A stretch of 64,000 bases of DNA from Alcaligenaceae bacterium (GCA_013416455.1 JACCES010000007.1:1-64000); one strand, 5' to 3'. Counted from the first letter of the stretch, positions 8,898 through 17,733 are shown. Made by a program: numbers and translations. The notes: a model not told the origin generated them from the letters alone.

Positions 8898-8950
8898 GCC
8901 CCGGCTGCTGGAACAGGCATCATGCCTGTACGGCCGCCGGGGCTTTCTTC
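8898..8950 (+). terminator. Second, T-tailed stem-loop after the repeat protein
   Basis: Outer arms GCCCCGGC / GCCGGGGC enclose an inner perfect stem CAGGCAT / ATGCCTG. The outer right arm runs into TTTCTTC. This is a plausible rho-independent terminator separating the two repeat-protein genes. Confidence 0.55.
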
Positions 8951-9029
8951 GTCTCTTGTCGCCGCTTGGCGTGACGCCAGCGCCTCCAAACTAAGGGAAA
9001 ACTATAGGATCCCTCTGTTTCGCTATTTA

Positions 9030-9058
9030 TTGACGCAAATTAAAGACAACGGTAAGGT
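9030..9058 (+). promoter_or_regulatory. Possible sigma-70 promoter for the second repeat protein
   Basis: TTGACG at 9030-9035 and TAAGGT at 9053-9058, spaced 17 bases, in an AT-rich pocket of an otherwise GC-rich region, about 110 bases before the start codon. The -10 box is a weak match, so this is tentative. Confidence 0.35.
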
Positions 9059-9086
9059 TGCTTTTGTTACTTATGTAACTGTCAAT

Positions 9087-9115
9087 CACATGTCGTCACC
9101 TCCGCGTGACATGTG
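9087..9115. promoter_or_regulatory. CACATGTC / GACATGTG inverted repeat in the leader
   Basis: Perfect 8-bp arms, 13 bases apart, between the candidate promoter and the start at 9169. A smaller palindrome, GTTAC-TTAT-GTAAC, lies at 9066-9079. Either could be an operator or a leader stem; nothing in the sequence names the regulator. Confidence 0.4.
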
Positions 9116-9168
9116 GCGATGTGATGGGCGCCGCAAGCTGATCGATCTTTCTTTTTCGGAGCACATTT

Positions 9169-10146
9169 ATGGCGACGCTGGACTTGTTCAATGAAAGTTT
9201 CTACCTGGCAATGAACCCTGACGTGCGGGCAGCCGTTGAGCGCGGGGACATCGATGCCCGCAGCCATTTCAACCAGTGGGGCCGGGCCGAAGGCCGAGTC
9301 GCCAGCCCACTGTTCAATCCTGTCGAATACCTGGATCAAAATCCCGATGTGAAGGCGGCCGTTGACGAGGGCCTGCTCACCGCCTACGACCACTTCCAGA
9401 CCTACGGCATCAAAGAAGGCAGGGCGCCGTTCGAAGGTTTCGATGTGGGCTATTACCTGGACCAGAATCCCGATGTGGCGACAGCCGTTGACGAGGGCCG
9501 GACCACCGCAACCGAACATTTCCTGCTTTTTGGTTCGAACGAAATTCGCAACTTCAATCCTGAAATCGACCTGCAGGCCTATCTGGATGCCAACGCCGAC
9601 GTTGCCGCCGCTTTCGCGGCCGGCCAGATTTCACTGGTGCAGCATTTCATTCAGGATGTCATTTTCAACCTGCCCGACATCGACTGGGGCGTTGTCGATC
9701 CCGACCCCTCCGGCGAATTGCCAGACTGGGGTGATTTCTCCGATATCTTCGGCCAGGTGGACTGGGCCGCCGTCGAGCAGGATGCCGCGCTTGCCCAGGC
9801 CTACGCCGACGGTAACTGGGCTCTGGCCTACCAGCGCCTGATCGAGCTCATTCCAAACTGGAATTCGATCTTCGAGACCGCGGACTGGGATTCGATCTGG
9901 TCCAATCTGGACGGTCTGGACCAATTCCTGCCCGGCTGGCTGGGCAGCGGCTTCATGCAGCAGCTGGTCGACCTTCAAAACACCATCCTGCAGTCCGGCT
10001 TGCTCGACCCGGCCAATCTGAATCCCGATGGCAGCGGCCTTCTGGACCCCAGCGACCTGGTGGACTTGATCTGGAATGAATTCTACGGCGTCAGTCCCTA
10101 TGATCTGATCGGCAACATGCCGATGCCGCCCGACCTCATGGGGTAA
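9169..10146 (+). CDS. Secreted YLxxNPDV-repeat protein, short paralogue
   Basis: 325 residues. Residues 7-163 are four repeats of the same 42-residue unit as the upstream gene, for example FNPVEYLDQNPDVKAAVDEG. The second half (165-325) is acidic and unusually rich in Trp, Asp, Leu and Pro, with no RTX patch and no known domain that I recognise. There is no signal peptide or membrane segment. GGAG lies 8 bases before the ATG. It has its own candidate promoter and leader palindromes, so it is probably expressed separately. The shared repeat suggests that both proteins bind the same surface partner, which is inference only. Confidence 0.75.
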   Translation: MATLDLFNESFYLAMNPDVRAAVERGDIDARSHFNQWGRAEGRVASPLFNPVEYLDQNPDVKAAVDEGLLTAYDHFQTYGIKEGRAPFEGFDVGYYLDQNPDVATAVDEGRTTATEHFLLFGSNEIRNFNPEIDLQAYLDANADVAAAFAAGQISLVQHFIQDVIFNLPDIDWGVVDPDPSGELPDWGDFSDIFGQVDWAAVEQDAALAQAYADGNWALAYQRLIELIPNWNSIFETADWDSIWSNLDGLDQFLPGWLGSGFMQQLVDLQNTILQSGLLDPANLNPDGSGLLDPSDLVDLIWNEFYGVSPYDLIGNMPMPPDLMG

Positions 10147-10325
10147 ATAAGTTGCCCGGGCCGCCACCGGTTTGTACGGCCGGCTGCTGCCCGGCTTTGG
10201 AGCGAACAGAGGGCAGGCCACGTTTTCAGGCGTCAGGTTGTTTCTTCCATTGGAGCAGCTCAAGTCATCTGGAAAAACGTGGTCTGTCCTTCTTTTTTGT
10301 CGCAGGGCCGCCCCCAAGACAAAAA

Positions 10326-10387
10326 GTGCCCCCTTGGGGGGCAGCAAGCAGGCGCGGCCTGCGCGGCGTGGGGGCATTTTTGTTTCA
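10326..10387 (+). terminator. Multi-stem GC-rich repeat/terminator
   Basis: TGCCCCC-TT-GGGGGGCA, then GCAGG-CGCGG-CCTGC, then GGGGGCATTTTTG, whose GGGGGCA could also pair back to the first TGCCCCC, giving a longer stem followed by five T. The pattern resembles dispersed intergenic repeats common in Burkholderiales. The 10147-10487 gap holds this element and the 5' flank of the channel gene; no ORF there is convincing. Confidence 0.55.
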
Positions 10388-10487
10388 GCTCAAATTTTTT
10401 GTGTGACAAATTAACGTGTTACCCTGGGTTCGGGCACGCTTCCTGTTGGGACGTGCTTTTTCGTTCCACCGACAAAAGGGGTGCCGC

Positions 10488-13097
10488 GTGACTTTTCTGC
10501 TGGCTAGCATTCACCTTCGTCATGGCGGGCCGTCGCGGTTTGCGGCCACCGTCCGCCTTGTTTTCTTCACTTTCCTGCTTTTTGCGCTGTTCATCGCCGC
10601 GCCGGCTCAGGGCCAGGGCCAGGGGCAGACCCAGGCCGGCGCCGCGGCCGGCGAACCGTCTTCCGCCGGGGTTTCCTACGGAGCCCTGGCGGATGTTCTG
10701 GAAGATCCCGCTGCGCGGGACCGGCTGGTTGAACAGTTGCGGGAGCTTTCCCAGGCGCAGGGCGGCGCCACGGCGGATGCGGCGGGCGCACCCGGCGCCG
10801 CATCCGCCCGGCCGGCGGCCTCCCGCGATGGGGATGGGCGGGCAGCCGAAGGGCCCGTGCTGTCGCAGCGCCTGGGCCATGCTCTTCAGGCCGTGACGGC
10901 GCAATTGGGCGCCGATGTTGAAAACACCGTCGATGCATTCAGCAATCTGGGCACCAGCGACGGGCTGACGGAAGGGATGCTCGATGCCTGGCTGCCCGCA
11001 TTGCGGCTGCTGGCGCTGGTGATTGCGGTCACCCTGGTGGCCTATGCCGTTCTGCGCGCGGTCGCCGGCCTGCTTTTCGGCCGCCTGAACACCTGGATAC
11101 GCCGCGAGCCGACCGTGACCGGTGGCAGCGCGGCGGAGTCGCCCTCTGGGCGCTTCCAGGGGCGCAGGGCCGGCCACCGTTTCGGCCGGCTCACGCTCAG
11201 CCGCAAGCTGCTGGGTGTGCTGTTGGCGCTGTTCGTTGATCTGGGCGCCACCTTGCTTGCCGCGCTCATCGGCTATGTCGCGGCGGCCGCCTTGTCCGAC
11301 CGCGATGCGTCCAGCGCCCTGTTCGCCTTTCAGTTCCTGACGGCCTTTGTGTTGATCGAGGCCGCGAAATCGGTATCGAGAGCGGTGTTTGCGACGCGCT
11401 ATGAGCATTTGCGCCTGCTGCCCATGGAGCCGGCGACCGCCGCCTACTGGAACCGTTGGATCACTTTGCTGATGGCGCTGACGGGATACTGCCTGCTGGT
11501 GGTCGTGCCGGTCGGGCAGGCGGTGTTCGAGCCGTCCATCGCCCGCCTGATCGGTCTCGTCATCATGCTGTGCGTCTATATCACGGGGGTGCGGGTGGTC
11601 TGGAGCCAGAAGGCGACGGTGCGGGCCAGCCTCACGGAGCGAGCCCACAAAACCGATACGGCCGTATTCGGCACCTTGTTGCGCGCGCTGGCGCGAACCT
11701 GGCATTGGCTGGCCCTGGCGTATTTCACTGTGCTGCTCGTGGCAAGCCAGGCGGCCCAGGCTGAGGCGCTGGCTTTCATGGTGGCGGCGACCGTGCAGTC
11801 GCTGGTCGCGGTCGTGGCCGGGGCCCTGCTGGCGGCGGGCCTGACACGGCTCGAGTCCCGGCACATGATGCTGCCGGAATCGTGGAACCGCAACTTCCCT
11901 CTGCTGGAACGGCGAGTGAATGGCTACAAGGATCCCGCCCTGCGCGGCCTGCGGCTGGCCCTGCTGGTGATCGTGGCGCTGCTGGTGTTCGACGCCTGGC
12001 GTGCCTTCGATCTGTCGGCGTGGCTGGATTCCGACAGGGGCCGCGCCACCTTGGCCCTGATCTTCAGGGTGGGTGTCGTACTCGGGGCGGCGGCTCTGGC
12101 CTGGACGGTGCTGGCCAGCCTGATCGAGCACCGGCTGGGTGCGACGGATGTGCGCCGCGCCAGCGAACGCGAAAAAACCCTGCTCATGCTGTTCCGCAAT
12201 GCCGCCGCGATCGTGATCGCCACCATGACGGTGCTGGTGCTGCTTTCCCAGATAGGCATCGATATCGGGCCCTTGATCGCCGGTGCCGGCGTCGTCGGCC
12301 TGGCCATCGGTTTCGGCGCGCAGAAATTGGTGCAGGATGTAATCACCGGGGTGTTCATCCAGCTTGAGAACGGCATGAACCAGAACGACATCGTCGAGGT
12401 CGCGGGTCGCTTCGGCACCGTGGAGAAGATCACGGTCCGTTCGGTCGTGGTCCGCACCCTGGACGGCGGCTATCATCTGATCCCCTTTTCCGCCATCGAT
12501 ACGGTCAGCAATCACACCCGTGACTTCGGCTACCACTATGGCGAATACAACATCGCCCACCGCGAGGACGTGGACCAGGCCGTGGCCGAGCTTGAAATGG
12601 CCTTCAAGGATCTGATGCAGGATCCGGCGCTCGCCGCCGAAGTGCTGGCGGACATCGAGATACCGGGCGTGACGGCGCTGAACGAACGCGGCTTCACCGT
12701 GCGTGTACTGATCAAGACCGCGCCGGGCAGTCAGTGGATGATCCAGCGCGGCTTCAATCGTCTGGTGAAGCAGCGGTTCGACGCCGCCGGCATCGAACTT
12801 CCCTACCCCCAGACCGTGGTGCATTTCGGCCGCGACCGCAACGGTCATGCCGCGGCGGTGGATGTGCGCGCCGTCGAGGCGCTGCGCCAGAGCGCGGATG
12901 CGCCGGATGGCGGTTCGGAGTCGGGCCCCGGTGGACAAGGCGGCAGCGGATCAGGCGGCAGCGGACAAGATGGCGGGGGGGGCCCGGCGGCCGGCGCCGC
13001 CGGAGATCCTCGGGAAGGAGCCGGCACGGCTGGCACGGGCGTGGTGCCCGCGCCGGGGCAGACGCTGCGGCCGGGGCCGGCCTCAGGTCAGGGCTGA
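10488..13097 (+). CDS. MscS-family mechanosensitive channel, YbiO-like
   Basis: 869 residues from GTG 10488, which has AAGGGG 6 bases upstream; an earlier ATG at 10416 lies in the repeat region and lacks a ribosome site. A signal-like hydrophobic stretch (about 20-42, ending APAQG) leads to a periplasmic Gln/Ala-rich segment, then about ten membrane helices. The MscS core is at about 575-640: pore helix with GPLIAGAGVVGLAIGFGAQK, then the beta domain with FIQLENGMNQNDIVEVAG. The layout matches the large YbiO group, which vents solutes on hypo-osmotic shock. The last 90 residues are a Gly/Ser/Gln/Pro-rich tail. It ends 10 bases inside the convergent E1 gene. Confidence 0.9.
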   Translation: MTFLLASIHLRHGGPSRFAATVRLVFFTFLLFALFIAAPAQGQGQGQTQAGAAAGEPSSAGVSYGALADVLEDPAARDRLVEQLRELSQAQGGATADAAGAPGAASARPAASRDGDGRAAEGPVLSQRLGHALQAVTAQLGADVENTVDAFSNLGTSDGLTEGMLDAWLPALRLLALVIAVTLVAYAVLRAVAGLLFGRLNTWIRREPTVTGGSAAESPSGRFQGRRAGHRFGRLTLSRKLLGVLLALFVDLGATLLAALIGYVAAAALSDRDASSALFAFQFLTAFVLIEAAKSVSRAVFATRYEHLRLLPMEPATAAYWNRWITLLMALTGYCLLVVVPVGQAVFEPSIARLIGLVIMLCVYITGVRVVWSQKATVRASLTERAHKTDTAVFGTLLRALARTWHWLALAYFTVLLVASQAAQAEALAFMVAATVQSLVAVVAGALLAAGLTRLESRHMMLPESWNRNFPLLERRVNGYKDPALRGLRLALLVIVALLVFDAWRAFDLSAWLDSDRGRATLALIFRVGVVLGAAALAWTVLASLIEHRLGATDVRRASEREKTLLMLFRNAAAIVIATMTVLVLLSQIGIDIGPLIAGAGVVGLAIGFGAQKLVQDVITGVFIQLENGMNQNDIVEVAGRFGTVEKITVRSVVVRTLDGGYHLIPFSAIDTVSNHTRDFGYHYGEYNIAHREDVDQAVAELEMAFKDLMQDPALAAEVLADIEIPGVTALNERGFTVRVLIKTAPGSQWMIQRGFNRLVKQRFDAAGIELPYPQTVVHFGRDRNGHAAAVDVRAVEALRQSADAPDGGSESGPGGQGGSGSGGSGQDGGGGPAAGAAGDPREGAGTAGTGVVPAPGQTLRPGPASGQG

Positions 13098-15748
13098 AGC
13101 GTGGCCCGGCCCAGCCCCGCGCGCGCCGCCTCGGCGATGGCCTGCGCATCCACCTGGAAGTGGCGCCGCAGTTCGCTGCGGTTGTCGCTGCGGCCGAATC
13201 CGTCGGTGCCCAGCGTCAGATAGCGGCGCCCCGGCGGCAGATAGGCGCGGATGGATTCCGGCACCAGACGCACGTAGTCGCTGGCGGCGACGATGGGGCC
13301 GGCGCTGCCCGCCAGCCGGCGGGCAATGAAGCTGCGGTTGACCGCCTCGGCATTCGCCAGATCGGCGGAAACGACCCCCTGGCCTTCGCGGGCGAGCTCG
13401 CTCCAGCTGGTGACGCTGTAGACATCCACGGTGACCCCTTCTGTGGCCAGCAGTTCGGCGGCCTGGATCACTTCGGTCAGGATGGCGCCGGAGCCGAGCA
13501 GGGTGGCGTGGGCCGCCTGCGCTTCGCCGCTTTGCGCTTCGTAGCGCGCAAAATGATAGGCGCCGCCGATCACGTCGCTGTGCTTTTCCTCGGGCAGCGC
13601 GGGCTGGGCATAGTTCTCGTTCATCACGGTCACGTAATAGAACACGTCGCGCTGTTCCACCAGCATTTCCCGCAGGCCGTGGTCGATGATGACGGCCAGT
13701 TCCCCGGCGAAGGCCGGATCGTAGGACTTGCAGTTGGGCACGGCCATCGACCACAGGTGGCTGCTGCCGTCCTGGTGCTGCAGGCCCTCGCCGGCCAGGG
13801 TGGTGCGCCCCGACGTGGCGCCGATCAGGAAACCGCGCGGGCGCTGGTCGGCGGCGGCCCAGATCAGGTCGCCTACGCGCTGGAAGCCGAACATCGAGTA
13901 ATAGATGTAGAACGGCAGCATCGCATAGCCGTGCACACTATAGCTGGTGGCGGCCGCCGTCCAGCTGGAAATGGCCCCGGCCTCGCTGATGCCTTCTTCG
14001 AGGATCTGGCCGTCGATGGCTTCATGGTAGCTGAGCAGGGAGCCGATGTCCTCGGGCTCGTAGCGCTGGCCGACGCTGGAATAGATGCCGACCTGCTTGA
14101 AGAGGCTGGCCATCCCGAAGGTGCGGGCCTCGTCGGCGACGATGGGCACCAGCCGCGGCCCCAGCACGCCATCCTTGAGCAGATTGCTCAGCATGCGCAC
14201 GAAGGCCATGGTGGTGGACATCTCGCGGTCTGTCCCTTGCAGCGCGAACCGGGCATAGTCCGGCAGGGCGGGTACGGCCACGCGATCCGCCTGCGTCTGG
14301 CGCGCGGGCAGGTAGCCGCCCAGCGTCTGGCGCTTATCGTGCATGTAGCGCAGTTCCGCGCTGTCTTCGGCGGGCTTGTAGAAGTCCAGCCGCAGCGCCT
14401 GTTCGTCGCTCAGCGGCAGCTTGAAGCGGTCGCGGAAGGCCAGCAGGTCGGTGTCCTCGAATTTCTTGTGGGAATGGGTGGTCATGCGGCCCTGGCCGGC
14501 GGCGCCCATACCGTAGCCCTTTTTGGTGTGGGCCAGGATGACGGTGGGCTGGCCGCGATGCGAGGCGGCCGATGCATAAGCGGCGTAAATTTTCACCAGA
14601 TCGTGTCCGCCCCGCTTCAGGGCGTCGATCTGTTCATCGGTCATGCCTTGCGCCAGGCGCGCCAGGTCGGGGTTCTGGTCAAAGAAATGTTCGCGGTTGT
14701 AGCGCCCGTCCTTGGCGGCGAAGGTCTGCATCTGGCCGTCCACAGTGCTGGAAAGCGCGCGTACCAGCGCGCCATGGACGTCGCGGGCGAACAGTCCGTC
14801 CCAGTCGCTGCCCCACAGCAGCTTGATGACGTTCCACCCGGCGCCCAGGAACAGCCGTTCCAGTTCGTCCACCACCCTTGAATTGCCGCGCACCGGGCCG
14901 TCCAGGCGCTGCAGATTGCAATTCACCACCCAGACCAGATTGTCCAGGTTCTCGCGCGACGCCAGGGTGAGGGCGCTCATGGATTCGGGCTCGTCCATCT
15001 CGCCATCGCCGAATATGCCCCACACTTTGCGGCCGCCGCAGTTCACCAGTCCGCGGTCCGTCAGGTAGCGCATGAAGCGGGCGTGGTAGATGGCGCTGAT
15101 GGGGCCGATGCCCATCGAGCCGGTGGGAAACTGCCAGAAATCCGGCATCAGATAGGGATGGGGGTAGCTGCACAGCCCTCGCGCGCCTTCGCGCGGGGCG
15201 CGCAGTTCCTGCCGGTAGTGGGCCAGATCCTGTTCCCGCAAGCGGCCTTCCAGATAGGCCCGGGCGTACACCCCCGGGGCGCTGTGGGGCTGGAAGAAGA
15301 CCAGATCGCCGCCATGCGCATCGGCGCCTTCGCGCCGCGCCTGGAAGAAATGATTGAAACCGACTTCGAAGAGATCGGCCGCGCTGGCATAGCTGGCGAT
15401 GTGGCCGCCCAGTTCGCCATAGGCGGCATTGGCGCGTACCACCATGGCCAGCGCGTTCCAGCGCATCAGCGCGCCCAGCCGGATTTCCAGGTCGAGGTCG
15501 CCCGGAAAGGCGGGCTGCTGCTGAGCCGGGATCGTGTTCACATAGGGCGTGCCGGTCGGCGGCAGACAATGCACATGCATGGTGCTGGCCAGGCGCTGCA
15601 GCTCCTGCAGCATGAAGGTGCCGCGCTGGGGGCCCTGGGTGGCTACCAGGGCCTCGAAGGCTTCCCGCCATTCCAGGGTTTCTTCCGGGTCGGTGTCTCC
15701 GTGGCGGTCCGCGAAGGATGACAGGGGCAGGGTCAGTGGCGCATTCAT
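13088..15748 (-). CDS. Pyruvate-dehydrogenase-type homodimeric E1 (AceE/MdeB-like), stand-alone
   Basis: 886 residues from ATG 15748, the normal length for an AceE-type E1, which decarboxylates a 2-oxo acid with thiamine diphosphate and passes the acyl group to an E2 lipoyl protein. Seen: the ThDP-binding GDGEMDEPES ... VVNCNLQ block (about 245-275), the QMQTFAAKDG region, and a transketolase-like C-terminal domain with ISEAGAISSWTAAATSYS. No E2 or E3 gene is adjacent, unlike main pdh operons. A divergent Lrp/AsnC regulator lies 265 bases upstream. This arrangement recalls Pseudomonas putida mdeB-mdeR, where the E1 homologue acts on 2-oxobutyrate; substrate here is inference, and pyruvate remains possible. 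Confidence 0.88.
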   Translation of the reverse strand: MNAPLTLPLSSFADRHGDTDPEETLEWREAFEALVATQGPQRGTFMLQELQRLASTMHVHCLPPTGTPYVNTIPAQQQPAFPGDLDLEIRLGALMRWNALAMVVRANAAYGELGGHIASYASAADLFEVGFNHFFQARREGADAHGGDLVFFQPHSAPGVYARAYLEGRLREQDLAHYRQELRAPREGARGLCSYPHPYLMPDFWQFPTGSMGIGPISAIYHARFMRYLTDRGLVNCGGRKVWGIFGDGEMDEPESMSALTLASRENLDNLVWVVNCNLQRLDGPVRGNSRVVDELERLFLGAGWNVIKLLWGSDWDGLFARDVHGALVRALSSTVDGQMQTFAAKDGRYNREHFFDQNPDLARLAQGMTDEQIDALKRGGHDLVKIYAAYASAASHRGQPTVILAHTKKGYGMGAAGQGRMTTHSHKKFEDTDLLAFRDRFKLPLSDEQALRLDFYKPAEDSAELRYMHDKRQTLGGYLPARQTQADRVAVPALPDYARFALQGTDREMSTTMAFVRMLSNLLKDGVLGPRLVPIVADEARTFGMASLFKQVGIYSSVGQRYEPEDIGSLLSYHEAIDGQILEEGISEAGAISSWTAAATSYSVHGYAMLPFYIYYSMFGFQRVGDLIWAAADQRPRGFLIGATSGRTTLAGEGLQHQDGSSHLWSMAVPNCKSYDPAFAGELAVIIDHGLREMLVEQRDVFYYVTVMNENYAQPALPEEKHSDVIGGAYHFARYEAQSGEAQAAHATLLGSGAILTEVIQAAELLATEGVTVDVYSVTSWSELAREGQGVVSADLANAEAVNRSFIARRLAGSAGPIVAASDYVRLVPESIRAYLPPGRRYLTLGTDGFGRSDNRSELRRHFQVDAQAIAEAARAGLGRATLQP

Positions 15749-16013
15749 GGCAAGGCTCTTGCAGGGGTTGGGCGGGCGGCGCCTGGCGCCGGATCTCAAA
15801 GCCTATTGTGCAGGGAGACCGGCAGCATGAGCTTTCGAAATGACATGCGGGAATCGTGATCAACAGCATGAAATTCTTTTGAATGTTGTGTTCTTGAATT
15901 ATTATGCTGAGCAAGCGAATATGCCGTTTCGAAAGCCGGCCGGAACACCCGCATTTTCCATGTCGCGGCGGGGCCGCCCGCCGCCAGCCGCGACAGTCCA
16001 ATGAAGCCACAAC
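15749..16013. promoter_or_regulatory. Divergent promoter region between E1 and Lrp-type regulator
   Basis: 265 bases. The section 15860-15915 is AT-rich (AAATTCTTTTGAATGTTGTG, then TTGAATTATTATGCTGAGC) in a GC-rich setting, the kind of bendable sequence that Lrp-family proteins bind. I infer, by family habit, that the regulator acts here on both genes, probably with the E1 substrate or its amino-acid precursor as signal. Confidence 0.45.
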
Positions 16014-16490
16014 ATGAAGCAGCAAGTCAGGCTCGATGCCACCGATCTACGTATTATTGATGAACTGCAGCGCGACGGCGCACTGAGCAATGTCGAACTG
16101 GCGCGGCGGGTGCATCTGTCGCCCTCGCCATGCCTGGTGCGGGTCAGGGCGCTGGAAGCCGCGGGCGTGATCACGCGCTATGTGGCGCTGGCCGACGCGG
16201 CATCGTTGGGGCTGGGGCTGAACGTCTTCATTTCCATCAGCCTGAAGTCGCAGGACAAGGAAGCGCTGGCCAACTTCGAGCGCCGCATCGCCGAGCACCC
16301 CGAAGTCATGGAATGCTATCTGATGACCGGCGATTCCGATTATCTGATCCGCGTCGCCATAACCGATATTTCGGCACTGGAACGCTTCATCCTGGATCAG
16401 TTGACGCCCATTCCCGGCATCGAGAAGATCCGGTCCAGCTTCACCTTGAAGCAGGTGCTGTACAAGACGGCGCTGCCGCTGCCGGGTTAG
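16014..16490 (+). CDS. Lrp/AsnC family transcriptional regulator
   Basis: 158 residues. N-terminal winged helix-turn-helix (about 7-58) with LDATDLRIIDELQRDGALSN and the recognition-helix segment LSPSPCLVRVRALEAAGVI, then the RAM (amino-acid-binding) domain with ECYLMTGDSDYLIRVAITDI. Length and domain order are those of a full Lrp-family member. It is divergent from the stand-alone E1 gene and the likely regulator of it, as MdeR is of mdeB in P. putida. Its stop codon TAG touches the left end of a 266-bp palindromic element, which may serve as its transcript end. Confidence 0.92.
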   Translation: MKQQVRLDATDLRIIDELQRDGALSNVELARRVHLSPSPCLVRVRALEAAGVITRYVALADAASLGLGLNVFISISLKSQDKEALANFERRIAEHPEVMECYLMTGDSDYLIRVAITDISALERFILDQLTPIPGIEKIRSSFTLKQVLYKTALPLPG

Positions 16491-16755
16491 GGCCTGTTGA
16501 CGCTAAAAGGAGGCTCGCACTGGCTGGATATCGGGTGGCAGGCTAGGCGTGCAGGGCGCCGCATGGCCGCTCCCTGCAAGGCCTGCGCAACGACGCATGG
16601 CGCCCGATATCCAGCCAGCCCGCAGGGTGAGTACGCAGACGCGCGCCTGGCTGCGTTGCGAATGCTCGCCGGGGGGCCGCCACGACTGCGCTTCGCGCCT
16701 TGCCATCCACACGTTTGCGTACTCATGCGAGCCTCCTTTTAGTGTCAACAGGCCC
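16490..16755. repeat. 266-bp cloverleaf-like palindromic element, copy 1
   Basis: Terminal inverted repeats of 28 bp with one mismatch (GGGCCTGTTGACGCTAAAAG... and its complement ending at 16755). Inside are two further stems: CTGGCTGGATATCGGG (16520-16535) with its exact complement at 16603-16618, and GAGTACGCAGACG (16629) with a complement at 16712-16724. Between the arms of the second stem is the GCGTTGCGAATGCTCG ... CTGCGCTTCGCGCCTT core shared with the element at 5813. Copy 2, at 35392, has exactly the same length but different stem sequences that remain paired. No coding capacity. Confidence 0.85.
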
Positions 16756-16794
16756 TGGGGCCTTTAGCGCGAACAAGCCCTGGCCGCGACCCCG

Positions 16795-17733
16795 TCACTT
16801 CCCCAGTTCAGTATAGAAATCACCTTCCACCAGTGTGCGCGACACCGGCGCGAACAGATCTTCCCACATGCGCTTCGGGTCGCCGAAGACGTCGCGGGAC
16901 AGTTCCTGGTCTCCCGCCACGATCTGCAGATAATCCAGCGCGCCGTCGACGCTGAAGATGTTCTCTGAATAGAAAATGCGGGTGCCCAGATGCTCTTTGC
17001 CGAGCACCGAGGCCACGATGGCGGTGTCCAGGTTGTTGCGCCGGGGCGTCATGGGCCCCGTGACCACGGCCACCACGTTCGCCCACTCTTCCGGCGTGGC
17101 GTCCGACCGCACTTTGGCCAGTACGGCGAGCATGCTGTGCGCGTGTGCCCGGCCCACCGATTCCGCGAATGCGGCCAGAAGAGGCTCGGCGCGGCTCAGG
17201 GTGGCGGCGATCCAGCCTGCCTGCACGTCCCGCGTCGACAGCGCCTGCCGCGTTGCATCATCCAGCAGATCGAGAACTTCGCGGGCCAGGGATTTTTCCG
17301 CATGGCTGAGGGCGGTGTGGTCCACCATCCCGCGCCCGCGCCGCAGGTTCTGCCGGAACGCGTCCGCTTGTGTCCAGCCGGCGGCTTCCGGCCCGGCCTG
17401 GGCAAGACTGCTCATCAATCCATGGAAGCCCAGCGCCGCGTGCACGATGGCGCGGGCGTCGAGATAGTGGCGCTGCGTCGGCACGGAATAGAGCCGGCGC
17501 TGTGTGCCGCGCACAGCGGTGATGGCATGATTCTGCACCACCAGCACCAGCGGCAGGGCCTCCAGCACTTGCCGGGTGCGCTGATGGTAAAGACTGCGGA
17601 AGCCGGCGTTCAGGGCTTCGAGCGCGGCATCAGGCGCTGTCTCTTTTGCTGACGCGGCGGCCGGCAGAAAACAGGTGGCAAGCAAAAGCGCCACGGCAAG
17701 GCGGTGGGCGGCGGGCCGGTGGGTTGTGGGCAT
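16795..17733 (-). CDS. Exported protein of unknown function
   Basis: 312 residues. Residues 1-28 form a clear Sec signal peptide (positively charged start, LAVALLLATCFLPAAASA, cut site before KET). The mature part is mostly helical, alanine- and arginine-rich, with no cysteine in the mature region and no motif that I recognise. It contains segments such as VVQNHAITAVRGTQRRLYSV and TRIFYSENIFSVDGALDYLQ. The size and the all-helical composition suggest a periplasmic protein. The next gene downstream on the same strand is none within 40 bases; upstream, the deaminase ends 42 bases before its start, so it may be the last gene of the hydrolase-deaminase operon. Confidence 0.7.
   Translation of the reverse strand: MPTTHRPAAHRLAVALLLATCFLPAAASAKETAPDAALEALNAGFRSLYHQRTRQVLEALPLVLVVQNHAITAVRGTQRRLYSVPTQRHYLDARAIVHAALGFHGLMSSLAQAGPEAAGWTQADAFRQNLRRGRGMVDHTALSHAEKSLAREVLDLLDDATRQALSTRDVQAGWIAATLSRAEPLLAAFAESVGRAHAHSMLAVLAKVRSDATPEEWANVVAVVTGPMTPRRNNLDTAIVASVLGKEHLGTRIFYSENIFSVDGALDYLQIVAGDQELSRDVFGDPKRMWEDLFAPVSRTLVEGDFYTELGK

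Noticed and set aside
10419-12938. 839-residue ORF on the minus strand
   Set aside because: It is antisense to the mechanosensitive channel gene, rich in His, Gln and Arg, with no motif. It reflects the GC-rich codon pattern of the real gene.
12734-14881. 715-residue plus-strand ORF
   Set aside because: It runs out of frame through the channel tail and then antisense to the E1 gene; no domain, no ribosome site.
16490-16755. Reading the 266-bp palindrome simply as the terminator of the Lrp gene
   Set aside because: Its length, nested stems and equal-sized distant copy show a dispersed element; it may still end transcription.
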